Assembly: GCA_919901555.1 (NCBI GenBank)
Contig: CAKKPG010000057.1
Coordinates: forward strand, 1 to 32,825
Source of the DNA: Nitrospiria bacterium
GTDB lineage: Bacteria; Nitrospirota; UBA9217
Reading direction: 5' to 3'
Length of the DNA stretch: 32,825 nt
Part shown: one piece after another, positions 25,622 to 32,762 of the stretch
Layout: each line of letters opens with the position of its first letter
Numbering within the stretch: position 1 is the first letter of the stretch
Notes under the pieces: model-generated
Told to the model about the DNA's origin: nothing
Database searches by the model: none
What the model saw: the letters and a program-made list of their open reading frames with translations, nothing else
Made by a program: the position numbers and the translations under genes

Positions 25622-25656
25622 GCACCATCCTCGGCAACTTATTCCGCATTCCGCAT
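25579..25656. repeat. word repeat (TTCGGAATTC family) at the rsmH 5' end
   Basis: CCAAATTCGGAATTCGGAATTCGGAATTC (25580-25608 region) contains three overlapping copies of GGAATTC, and CATTCCGCATTCCGCATTT follows at about 25640-25658. It straddles the rsmH start codon and supplies codons 5-13 of RsmH. Confidence 0.65.
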
Positions 25657-25661
25657 TTACA

Positions 25662-26021
25662 TCACAGCCCCAGCGGCAGGTTTGTCGCCGGTTTCGTCAC
25701 GCCGAAACTCCTGGCCGCCTGTTGGGCGGTATCGAACACGGGGAACGCGTCGAGCACCCCCGTCGTGCGAAAAATATTTTTTATATAATCCGACAGCCCC
25801 GCAAGGCGGAGATCTCCGCCGAAGGACTGGAGCCGTTTCTTTTCTTCCACGAGGCCGGACAGGATCGTGAAGTTCACGTGTTCCACGGCCTCAAAGTTCA
25901 GGATCAGGCCGTACATCTCCCCTTTGATCAGCTGGCCGATGACGCGGTTGATCTCGGCCATCTTCGTGGCGTCAACCTCGCCCTCGAGGTTCATCTGGTA
26001 TACTTTGACCTTTTCGTCCAT
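25662..26021 (-). CDS. STAS-domain protein (anti-sigma-factor-antagonist-like)
   Basis: A 119-residue single STAS domain, the fold of SpoIIAA/RsbV anti-anti-sigma factors that bind partner-switching kinases. The EGEVDATKMAEINRVI start, the central strand LILNFEAVEHVNFTILSGL and GGDLRLAGLSDYIKNIFRTTGVLDAFPVFDTAQQA match the family. The canonical DSSG phosphorylation site aligns with ILSG (residues 53-56): the phosphorylated Ser is Leu54 and the Asp is Ile53. It is therefore probably not controlled by the usual Ser phosphorylation. It starts two bases after the mraZ stop and sits between mraZ and rsmH, where most dcw clusters have nothing. No partner kinase or sigma gene is in the window. The role in division is unknown. 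Confidence 0.85.
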   Translation of the reverse strand: MDEKVKVYQMNLEGEVDATKMAEINRVIGQLIKGEMYGLILNFEAVEHVNFTILSGLVEEKKRLQSFGGDLRLAGLSDYIKNIFRTTGVLDAFPVFDTAQQAARSFGVTKPATNLPLGL

Positions 26022-26023
26022 TC

Positions 26024-26458
26024 CTATAAGCCCAGAGAGGCAAGCACCTCTCCGATCTTGTCTCCGTTCTGGGTGCTTCTCGCCGCCCACGCCTTCTCGT
26101 CCCAGATCTCGATCTTGTTGATGATGCCGACCACGACAACCGTCTTGTTGATCCCCGCCCGCTCACGGAGCTGCGGCGGCATGAGGATGCGGCCCTGCTT
26201 GTCGAGCTCGCACTCTGTTGCCGAGGAGAAGAAAAAGCGCATGAAATCCTTCACCTCTTTTTGCATCATAGGGAGGCCCCTGATTTTTTCTTCAAGCTTC
26301 TCCCACTCTTCCAGGGGGTACACGGTGAGGCATTTGTCATAGTCGAGGGCCAGCACAAGCCTGCCGTCATATCGGTCCGAGAGAATGTCCCGGAACTTGG
26401 ACGGTACGCTGACCCTGCCCTTGGAATCCACACTATGCTCGAAGCTCCCTCGAAACAT
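26024..26458 (-). CDS. mraZ: transcriptional regulator MraZ
   Basis: A 144-residue DNA-binding protein with two AbrB/SpoVT-like swapped-hairpin domains that forms a ring and regulates the dcw operon. Both halves carry the DxxGR motif: HSVDSKGRVSVPSKFR at about residues 8-23 and ELDKQGRILMPPQLRE near 75-90. The ATG at 26458 was chosen because GGGAG stands five bases before it and because MFRGSFEHSVD is the usual family start; the longer open frame runs back through the promoter. First gene of the dcw cluster; three cognate MraZ boxes lie in its leader, so autoregulation is likely. Confidence 0.97.
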   Translation of the reverse strand: MFRGSFEHSVDSKGRVSVPSKFRDILSDRYDGRLVLALDYDKCLTVYPLEEWEKLEEKIRGLPMMQKEVKDFMRFFFSSATECELDKQGRILMPPQLRERAGINKTVVVVGIINKIEIWDEKAWAARSTQNGDKIGEVLASLGL

Positions 26459-26474
26459 ACCGCTCCCGGATGCT

Positions 26475-26500
26475 CCCACTATTTCCCACTTTATACCACT
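26475..26500 (-). promoter_or_regulatory. MraZ-binding repeats (three boxes, 10-bp spacing)
   Basis: On the minus strand the hexamers AGTGGT, AGTGGG and AGTGGG begin exactly ten bases apart (26500, 26490, 26480). Direct TGGG-type repeats with this spacing are the known MraZ operator. They lie between the predicted transcription start (about 26504) and the mraZ ATG. Confidence 0.85.
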
Positions 26501-26510
26501 CGCTGGCCAA

Positions 26511-26539
26511 AGTATATCGTTCAGCCAGAGCAATGTCAA
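26511..26539 (-). promoter_or_regulatory. sigma-70 promoter of the dcw cluster
   Basis: A perfect TTGACA (26539-26534), a 17-base spacer and TATACT (26516-26511) on the minus strand. It is the strongest promoter seen in the window and lies just ahead of the MraZ boxes. Confidence 0.88.
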
Positions 26540-26740
26540 GAAAAATATCTATTTTTTGGGAGGTTACACGGTGGGAAGGGCTACAAGGGGGCTTCTCATT
26601 TTTGTCGTGACAACCACGGAAAAAACCGGTAGTATGCGTGTCCAGATAACAGAACCCAGACACGAGACGTCGGGCTAAAAAGAGAATTCAACTTCCCTGC
26701 CTCACGTCTGATATCTGTTTTCTGTACTCTATCTTTCACT

Positions 26741-27034
26741 ATGTCTGATTATTTCATAACCGTCGATGACGACCACATCAAGCGCGAAAAGGCAAAGGCG
26801 CGGGAACTCCGGAATTCCCAGTGGTGGAAGCGGAAACGCTCAAGCGGCATATGCCATTACTGCGGCGGGAAGTTCAAACCGGCGGAACTGACGATGGATC
26901 ACCTCATCCCCGTGGCGCGCGGCGGCAGATCAGTGCAGGGCAATCTCGTGCCCGCGTGCAAGGAATGCAACAGCAAAAAAAAATATCTCCTCCCCATGGA
27001 GTGGGAGGAGTATCTGGAGGCGTTGCGAAAATAA
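26741..27034 (+). CDS. HNH endonuclease
   Basis: A 97-residue small HNH nuclease. Zinc pairs C38/C41 (CHYC) and C73/C76 (CKEC) bracket the DHLIPVARGG catalytic beta-beta-alpha motif (D53, H54) and N77, as in McrA-like and phage HNH proteins. It probably cuts or nicks DNA; the biological role (restriction, phage-derived, homing) cannot be told. It is transcribed away from mraZ and has no good ribosome site before the ATG at 26741. The 280-base gap to mraZ holds the dcw promoter and otherwise nothing I can recognise. Such HNH genes are seen next to housekeeping genes as well as in defence islands. Confidence 0.85.
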   Translation: MSDYFITVDDDHIKREKAKARELRNSQWWKRKRSSGICHYCGGKFKPAELTMDHLIPVARGGRSVQGNLVPACKECNSKKKYLLPMEWEEYLEALRK

Positions 27035-27045
27035 TTTTTTTATGG

Positions 27046-27252
27046 TCAGTCGGATGGACGCAATAAGGGGGTAAAAAGTTCGACATCACCCAGTCCTTCG
27101 CCCCTGAATGCCAAGTACCCGGACATCGTCGTCGTTTCCGCTTCGGTTATGCCGTTGTACTGCAGAAAGGTGATGACCAGTTGCGGTTCAAATGCCTGGG
27201 AATATTTTCCGAACACAAGCAAGCCCGCAAGCGTTGGACTCAAAATGAAATT
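27046..27252 (-). pseudogene. remnant of a Schlafen/AlbA_2-type ATP-binding protein
   Basis: The frame SPTLAGLLVFGKYSQAFEPQ followed by LVITFLQYNG matches the internal segment usual in AlbA_2/Schlafen-AAA_4 ATP-binding (RecG-like) proteins (pattern PTLAGLL.FGK.PQ..FP). About 65 codons remain of a protein normally around 450 residues; the N-terminal AlbA_2 domain and the C-terminal helical part are absent. It lies in the same reading frame as the RhuM gene upstream, separated from it only by the RhuM stop (27255-27253). It looks like a decayed gene caught by a deletion. Recognition rests on the motif as I remember the family. Confidence 0.5.
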
Positions 27253-28239
27253 TCATGGTTTGTCTTTCGGCGGCGGCAATTGCTTCACCATGCGGTCAAA
27301 GTCCGATTCGAGTGCCCGGTCTTCGCGACTATGGAACTTGTCGTATTCCTCCTCCGCATAAGTCTTGGCCAGTTGTGCGGAAACTTTGCCGGCGTTCTGG
27401 AGAATTTCCCGATCGTTCAGCGTCAGGAATCCTTCCAGCTTGGTAATCCAGTCTTGCATGGTCATTGCCACCCGACGCTCCGCCTGGCCTTCAGCAAAAA
27501 TGAGATATTGTTCCACCAGGTTATTCAACGCCCGTAATTCCTCCTCGTTGAGGTAATTCTTCGCGATGCTGACATCCGATTTGCGGATGCGCGCCCCTTC
27601 CCAATTGGTAAGCCCCATGTTTGACAGGTCGCTGTCCGCGCGGGATTGGATCACCTCGGCCGCGGTCTGGCCGTGGATAGCGTAATGAACCTTATTTTGC
27701 ACGGTGGCGAAGAACTCCTTGGTGAGCGGATGGTCTTTGTCGTAATCCACGCTCGTCGCGTAAATGTCAGTGATTTTTTGGTAAAACCGCCGCTCGCTGG
27801 TGCGGATGTCCTGGATGCGCCGGGTCAGTTCCTCGAAGTAATCGTTCCCCAGCTTCGGGTTTTTCAGGCGCTCATCGTCCAGCACGAAGCCCTTGATGAT
27901 GTATTCCTTGAGCTTGTCGCCCGCCCACTGGCGAAACCGCACGGCCACCGGGCTACGCACGCGGAAGCCCAGCGCCAGAACCATGTCGAGGTTGTAGTAG
28001 GCCACCTTGTAGTCTTTGCCGTCGGCGGCAGTTGTTCGGAAATCCCGAACAACTGAATCGGCCTTCAATTCTCCATCCTCAAAGATGTGCTTGATGTGCT
28101 CGCTGATGGTGCCCTTGGACTTGCCGAACAGCTCCGTGAGCTGTTTCTGGTTGAGCCAGAGGGTCTTGTCCTCCAGCCGCACATCCAGCCTGGTACGTCC
28201 GTCCTCGCTTTGGTAAATCAAGAATTGGTTCATGGTCAC
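27253..28239 (-). CDS. rhuM: RhuM family protein
   Basis: A 328-residue protein of the virulence RhuM family, named from Salmonella pathogenicity island 3 and often found inside type I restriction-modification and other defence loci. The N-terminal part has a winged-helix-like DNA-binding stretch (LNQKQLTELFGKSKGTISEHIKHI, residues about 29-52) and the family motif YYNLDMVLALGFRVRSPVAVRFRQWA (81-106). The C-terminal half is helical, with SDLSNMGLTNWEGARIRKSDVSIAKNYL. Length is complete. The GTG start at 28239 overlaps the stop of a lost upstream gene (GTGA) and has GAGGAG before it. Biochemical function is unknown; regulation or toxicity in defence loci is a guess. Confidence 0.9.
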   Translation of the reverse strand: MTMNQFLIYQSEDGRTRLDVRLEDKTLWLNQKQLTELFGKSKGTISEHIKHIFEDGELKADSVVRDFRTTAADGKDYKVAYYNLDMVLALGFRVRSPVAVRFRQWAGDKLKEYIIKGFVLDDERLKNPKLGNDYFEELTRRIQDIRTSERRFYQKITDIYATSVDYDKDHPLTKEFFATVQNKVHYAIHGQTAAEVIQSRADSDLSNMGLTNWEGARIRKSDVSIAKNYLNEEELRALNNLVEQYLIFAEGQAERRVAMTMQDWITKLEGFLTLNDREILQNAGKVSAQLAKTYAEEEYDKFHSREDRALESDFDRMVKQLPPPKDKP

Positions 28240-28362
28240 GAACTCCTCACATCCACATTTTTCAGCTCATACAGCTGGAGGATGGCGGTAAGATTGGTTT
28301 TGGCCACGTCGGTGGCGAAGGCGCTGTCGCGGGAACACGGGAAAAAGTAAATAGAGTATCTC
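28236..28362 (-). pseudogene. 3' remnant of the gene formerly upstream of rhuM
   Basis: An open frame of about 40 codons ends ...SAFATDVAKTNLTAILQLYE then LKNVDVRSS and TGA, the TGA overlapping the rhuM GTG by two bases. Such coupling shows that rhuM once followed a larger gene; an in-frame TAG at about 28363-28365 cuts the frame. In other genomes rhuM follows type I restriction genes, but I cannot name the source protein from this tail. The change to AT-rich sequence lies close to its upstream end. Confidence 0.45.
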
Positions 28363-28396
28363 TAACAGTACCCAGCCCATCGACCGATAGACAACT

Positions 28397-28561
28397 TCAA
28401 CAATGCTCTTTTTCGCTATCCATATATGCGAGTCTACGACGCAGAACACTTGTATCATCATCTGAAACTGTTCCAGATAGCAACACTTTGCCCCATACTT
28501 TGCGGTTACTCGCATCACGATAACGATACACGAAAACAGAATAGCCTGTTGCCATATTCAT
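28397..28561 (-). CDS. small ORF downstream of the helicase gene
   Basis: A 54-residue frame starting ATG at 28561 with GGAAG a few bases before it, 36 bases after the helicase stop. It reads MNMATGYSVFVYRYRDASNR at the start, then a mixed hydrophobic and charged sequence with VWGKVLLSGTV near the middle and an acidic DDD, and ends DSEKEHC. It is too short to be confident and I do not recognise it, but the ribosome site, placement and protein-like composition suggest a real third gene of the NUDIX-helicase operon. The alternative is random open sequence or the start of a truncated gene. Confidence 0.35.
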   Translation of the reverse strand: MNMATGYSVFVYRYRDASNRKVWGKVLLSGTVSDDDTSVLRRRLAYMDSEKEHC

Positions 28562-28597
28562 CGTCTTCCAAACATTCTCTGCTACGAAGTAGGACTA

Positions 28598-31500
28598 TCA
28601 ACCGCCTCGTCGGTTTTCCTCGAACATGTCAGCTGGCATCGGATACTGTAATTGCCAAACCACTTTGATTGGCCTCTCGCTTTCATAACTAACGCGGTTT
28701 GCTGGCCCCAAGTATGTGAACGGAAAGGTAATATTATTTCTTTTTTTCGTAGCCCGAGCAAAAATCAGAATTGCATAGCCACGATCCATATGATGAATCA
28801 AATTCTTCCCCGTTTCGCTTTCTTGTGTTGTGTTGGACTGAGATTCCCAATGAAGCAGTTCACGGCTAATGGGATAATCTGCGTACATGGTACTTGGAGA
28901 GAACTCCCGTTCCGTCTTTTGGAAGGTGATGAGGAGAACATATGCTTTGATCTCCCTAAAATGAAGCACGCCGACTCCTGTCTGACCGGAAGATTCAAAC
29001 GTCGCCATTCCCAGAGCGGCATTGACGTCAACGCTGCCATATTGTGCATGCAGCTCAAACGTACAGGGGAACTTCAAAATCGGGACTGCGCCGCTTATAC
29101 GAGTTTCAGATTCTGTCCATTCAAGAACTTCATCCAGATCGGAGAGGATTGTGGGATTGGAGATGATTTTCATGAACGATTCTTCTATGGTTGTGATTCC
29201 CAATTGCCCAGCGGTTTTCGCCCACAACCGATAATGTACAGACATAGCAGTGTCATCAGTTGCAGCAACAGCTCCAGCGATATCGTGTTGCCGGAGCTTA
29301 TCCACCACTCGTCTCAACCGAAGAATCTCACGTGGTCCAGTTGTATAAGCAGCGCGCACAAGTGCTGACCTGAGGCGCTTGATGTCCGGGTCATGAGGTG
29401 GCGATACAAGTTGTGCTCGTGACTTCCACTCTGACCACGACTCTCTCATAAGAAGTAATTCAGGCTCGTAATCATGGTAGCGCACAAAATTGGCGAAGGT
29501 CAATGGCTGCTTTGATTCATTCTCAAAGGTTTGAAGCCTTTCTGGCACCTGAATAGAGAGATTTTGTAAATTCTCTCGAATATTTTTCAGCACATGCTCC
29601 CGTGCAATTCGGTCAAGCTGGATGGAGCATCCTGCGGGAAGATGCGGGAAATCAAGTTCAACCTCACGGTCGATCGCATATCTACTTTTGGGAAGCAAGG
29701 CCTTCAACTTACTATCAAGACGGTAGCGACGATGCGCCTGGCCGACAAAGTCAAGCACAGTAAGGCAATCCTTGCCCGGCGAATGGCGTAGACCTCTGCC
29801 CAGCTGCTGGAGAAACACTGTAAGACTTTCCGTGGGCCGGAGGAACAAGACGGTGTTCATGTCGGGAACATCAAGCCCCTCATTAAGCACATCCCGCGTG
29901 AACAAAAAGGTTAGTTTTCCCTCTCTAAAATCATGCAATAGCGCGGTTCGTTCACTGACGCCAGTTTCACCGACGAGTACAGCTGACGGTATACCACGGT
30001 CCGTGAACATACGCGCCATGAATTCTGCATGATTAACTGAAACGCAGAATCCAATCCCCTTCACCAGTGACAGGTCGGGCTCATAACGGAGTAGGGCATC
30101 CAGAATAACATCAAGGCGTTGCTTGGCCAAGGCATGTGCCCCTGTGTATATATTTTCCAACTCATTGATGTCGTATTTGCCATTACTCCAAAATCGGTCA
30201 GCGTCAAGTGCCACGGGGTCGGCCGCACCAAAGTAGTGAAAAGGACAAAGCAGTTTTTCTTCAAGCGCTTCAGGCAATCGGATGTCCGCAGCAAATCGGT
30301 TGCCAAAGTCCGCTGCAACGCTTTTCCCATCCATGCGTTCGGGTGTCGCCGTAAGCCCGAGCAGAATATGCGGCTTGAACTGGTCAAAAATCGCACGATA
30401 GCTGTCCGCTGGGCCATGATGCGCTTCATCAATAACAATGTAGTCGTAGAATTTCTCACCGACCTGTTCCCACAGCCGACGCGTGGACATCATATCCACT
30501 GAGCAGAACAGATGATCCATGCGCATTGCCACGTGAGGCCCTGCAAGGAGCTCACCGAAGTCAGCGATACGCAGTACATTCCTGAAGGTAGCCACGGCTT
30601 GTTCCAGAATCTCTCGGCGGTGAGCGACAAAAAGAAGACGGGCCTGCCTTTGCTTTTGCTCAAAGAATCGTCGGAAATCAAAAGCTGCAACGACGGTCTT
30701 TCCGGTACCTGTTGCAGCGATAATAAGGTTACGATAATAATTATGTACATTCCGCTCAGACTCCAGAGCATCGAGTATGCGCTCCTGAAATGGATGCGGG
30801 CGAAGGTCAAAAAAAGCCGTGGCAAGAGGATTTAGTGGATTGCGCGCATGCTGTATCGCATCGCGGAAAATTTGTGGGTTTTCAGCGTCAAAGGGTACAA
30901 ACTCTTGGCTGTTCCAATAGGTATCGAACTCAGCTGAAAATTTGTCGAGAATGTGCGGCATGTCCTGAGTTGTAACCTTGAGGTTCCACTCAAGACCGCT
31001 TGTAATTGCCGCGTGAGACATATTTGATGACCCGATATACGCTGTTGAATAACCGGTATTACGCTTGAAGTAATATGCTTTAGCGTGAAGCCGCGTTCTT
31101 TTTGTGTCGTACGATACTCGTACTTTGACATTCGGTTGCCGGGCTAACCACTCTACAGCCGGGGCATCTGAGGCACCCATATAAGAGGTCGTAATTACTC
31201 GAACAGACACGTTCCGCAATCGAAGATCTGCGAATGCAGGCATCAGAAGACGTAAACCAGCCCACTTGATGAAGGAAACCAATATGTCCACTTCATCGGC
31301 TGAACGCATCTCCTCTTGTAACTCATGCACAAGCTGAGGCTCGCGAGGCGCGCCAGTAAAAAGACTACTCTCAGTAAGCGGTGTCTCTGGCCGAGGCATT
31401 CCCTGCTGCACGTAATGAGGTGGCGTTATCTCCAGTAAAACGGACTTTGGATTGATGATTAATGTATGTTTTCCAAGGTGGGTTCTTTCTGCAGTCCCGG

Positions 31501-31750
31501 AAACAAAATTGATCAGTCGGTTACAAAGGGCTAAACGCGCCGCAGAATCCATTTCCAGTCGCAACGCTTGTTCGATTACCTTCGCAACAAAGGTGGCATA
31601 GCGTGCGGGCTCCTCCTCCGGATCAAGCTTTCCAAAAAGAGAACGCAACTCGGGATGCCTTTCGAGCGCGGCCCGCAAACCTTCGTCGAGCAGGGTCTCA
31701 TAGATGCCGAAAGCGGGAATATCTTTGTTGTCATAAGAAAATGTCGACAT
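28598..31750 (-). CDS. PLD-nuclease / SF2 helicase / DUF3427-like fusion protein
   Basis: A 1050-residue multidomain protein. Residues about 130-280 form a phospholipase-D-like nuclease domain with the HxK..N signature (H222, K224 and N243 in LHAKAYYFKR..YIGSSNMS). Residues about 315-690 are an SF2 DEAD/DEAH helicase core: Walker A AATGTGKT (345-352), DEAH (441-444), GLTATP (465-470) and motif VI QQLGRGLRH (648-656). The rest (about 690-1045) fits the DUF3427 region known from such proteins. The order PLD, helicase, DUF3427 is found in scattered bacterial accessory loci and is suggestive of DNA-targeting defence or repair. Its ATG shares a base with the NUDIX stop (TAATG), so it is translated with it. 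AT content is clearly higher than in the dcw genes, suggesting transfer. Exact function not known. Confidence 0.88.
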   Translation of the reverse strand: MSTFSYDNKDIPAFGIYETLLDEGLRAALERHPELRSLFGKLDPEEEPARYATFVAKVIEQALRLEMDSAARLALCNRLINFVSGTAERTHLGKHTLIINPKSVLLEITPPHYVQQGMPRPETPLTESSLFTGAPREPQLVHELQEEMRSADEVDILVSFIKWAGLRLLMPAFADLRLRNVSVRVITTSYMGASDAPAVEWLARQPNVKVRVSYDTKRTRLHAKAYYFKRNTGYSTAYIGSSNMSHAAITSGLEWNLKVTTQDMPHILDKFSAEFDTYWNSQEFVPFDAENPQIFRDAIQHARNPLNPLATAFFDLRPHPFQERILDALESERNVHNYYRNLIIAATGTGKTVVAAFDFRRFFEQKQRQARLLFVAHRREILEQAVATFRNVLRIADFGELLAGPHVAMRMDHLFCSVDMMSTRRLWEQVGEKFYDYIVIDEAHHGPADSYRAIFDQFKPHILLGLTATPERMDGKSVAADFGNRFAADIRLPEALEEKLLCPFHYFGAADPVALDADRFWSNGKYDINELENIYTGAHALAKQRLDVILDALLRYEPDLSLVKGIGFCVSVNHAEFMARMFTDRGIPSAVLVGETGVSERTALLHDFREGKLTFLFTRDVLNEGLDVPDMNTVLFLRPTESLTVFLQQLGRGLRHSPGKDCLTVLDFVGQAHRRYRLDSKLKALLPKSRYAIDREVELDFPHLPAGCSIQLDRIAREHVLKNIRENLQNLSIQVPERLQTFENESKQPLTFANFVRYHDYEPELLLMRESWSEWKSRAQLVSPPHDPDIKRLRSALVRAAYTTGPREILRLRRVVDKLRQHDIAGAVAATDDTAMSVHYRLWAKTAGQLGITTIEESFMKIISNPTILSDLDEVLEWTESETRISGAVPILKFPCTFELHAQYGSVDVNAALGMATFESSGQTGVGVLHFREIKAYVLLITFQKTEREFSPSTMYADYPISRELLHWESQSNTTQESETGKNLIHHMDRGYAILIFARATKKRNNITFPFTYLGPANRVSYESERPIKVVWQLQYPMPADMFEENRRGG

Positions 31751-32163
31751 TAACCTACATCCAAACTTTTTATCTTTAGCCGTTCTTGGTAACTCTTGAT
31801 CACCGGCCAGTCCGCATCAGCCCAGTCAAGCATATGTAGTTCCTCCGGCTGCATCCAAGCGATAGCCTTGTGCTCGTGGAGGGTGATTTCGCCTGCGACA
31901 ATTCTGCATACAAACGGGTAGAGTGTCACGATAAACGTCAGGTATGAGTGGGTTACTGGAGGATACGGCTCACTAACAGTAACTTCTATCCCCATTTCTT
32001 CAAGCAATTCACGTATCAAACATTCAGAGGGATTCTCCTCATGCTTGATCTTTCCACCGGGAAACTCCCATTTGAGCGGCAAGCTCATGGCCTCGCTACG
32101 CTGCGCCGCAAGAACTCTTCCATTCTGCTCTATGATTGCACATGCGACCGGTATTGTTTTCAT
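31750..32163 (-). CDS. NUDIX hydrolase (MutT/NudG-like)
   Basis: A 137-residue NUDIX protein that hydrolyses nucleoside diphosphate-X compounds, most like the 8-oxo-dGTP or (deoxy)CTP pyrophosphatases. The NUDIX box is complete: GGKIKHEENPSECLIRELLE and EMGI, giving G-x5-E-x7-REL-x-EE-x-GI with metal-binding glutamates. Length is typical. The ATG at 32163 begins MKTIPVACAIIEQ, the usual family start; 32196 is another ATG without ribosome site. It is the first gene of a two- or three-gene operon with the helicase. Pairing with a nuclease-helicase suggests nucleotide-pool or signal processing in a defence setting, which is inference. Confidence 0.92.
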   Translation of the reverse strand: MKTIPVACAIIEQNGRVLAAQRSEAMSLPLKWEFPGGKIKHEENPSECLIRELLEEMGIEVTVSEPYPPVTHSYLTFIVTLYPFVCRIVAGEITLHEHKAIAWMQPEELHMLDWADADWPVIKSYQERLKIKSLDVG

Positions 32164-32273
32164 ATCTCTACAAGTTGTTTCCGTAACACATTGCATTCAA
32201 ATAACCAATGTTAGTCAGAACGTTACTATAGGATGCCGGAAAATGCAAGAAATTAGATACGACATAATATGAG

Positions 32274-32762
32274 TTACTTATTCAATTTCAACTCCCGAAA
32301 TTCCTTATCCGCCCCGCTGCTAACAATATCAACGAGAACTTCCTTGACCCGCTTCGGACCTATGGTCTTTGCAGCTTCTTCCAGCACATCCTCCGTCTCG
32401 AATGCTTCTATCCCCCGCTTTGCCGCCTCCGCCAAAATATCCTCATCATCCGTCGCGAGGACCATGCTTCGTTCCTGGGCCACTGCGATACAGGCGCGGT
32501 CGGTGTCGCTGAACTTCCTCGGCAGGCTTGCAATGATCCCGAATTCCTCTTCCGTGAGGTCATCGATCATCGCGGTTTTTCCATCCATGATGGATGCAGC
32601 CAGCGCCTTCAGTTCGGGAAAGCGCTTTGTCCCACGCTCGGCCTCATCACGCACGAGGCTCAGAACGGACAGCCTACCCTGAAACATCCGTTCGAGAAGA
32701 CCGTAGTGGCCGGCCCGTGCGAAGTGAGAATAGGCAGAGGTATCAAGCAGGATGTTTTTTAA
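32274..32762 (-). CDS. PIN-domain protein, probable toxin (VapC-like)
   Basis: A PIN-fold ribonuclease of about 162 residues. Acidic metal-binding positions stand in NILLDTSAYSHF (D7), KFSDTDRACIAVAQ (D86, D88) and VLATDDEDIL (D105-D106), the order seen in VapC-type PIN toxins. The conserved first strand lies upstream of the first in-frame ATG (32687), so the true start must be further up; there the frame has TTA at 32762 or CTG at 32750 and no ATG, GTG or TTG. The start codon is therefore uncertain and may be non-standard. It overlaps the end of the preceding partial gene by about 20 bases, as in antitoxin-toxin pairs. Confidence 0.75.
   Translation of the reverse strand, partial: LKNILLDTSAYSHFARAGHYGLLERMFQGRLSVLSLVRDEAERGTKRFPELKALAASIMDGKTAMIDDLTEEEFGIIASLPRKFSDTDRACIAVAQERSMVLATDDEDILAEAAKRGIEAFETEDVLEEAAKTIGPKRVKEVLVDIVSSGADKEFRELKLNK

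Noticed and set aside
26459-26539. Extended N-terminus for mraZ beginning at a TTG
   Set aside because: The frame runs through the promoter and MraZ boxes; the family starts at MFRGSFEHS.
28267-28518. 83-codon minus-strand open frame between helicase and rhuM
   Set aside because: It overlaps the better-supported small ORF and the remnant upstream of rhuM in another frame, and has no ribosome site or recognisable motif.
32200-32275. Promoter for the NUDIX-helicase operon at TATAGT near 32225-32230
   Set aside because: No acceptable -35 hexamer at 16-18 bases upstream; an operon promoter likely lies here but cannot be assigned.
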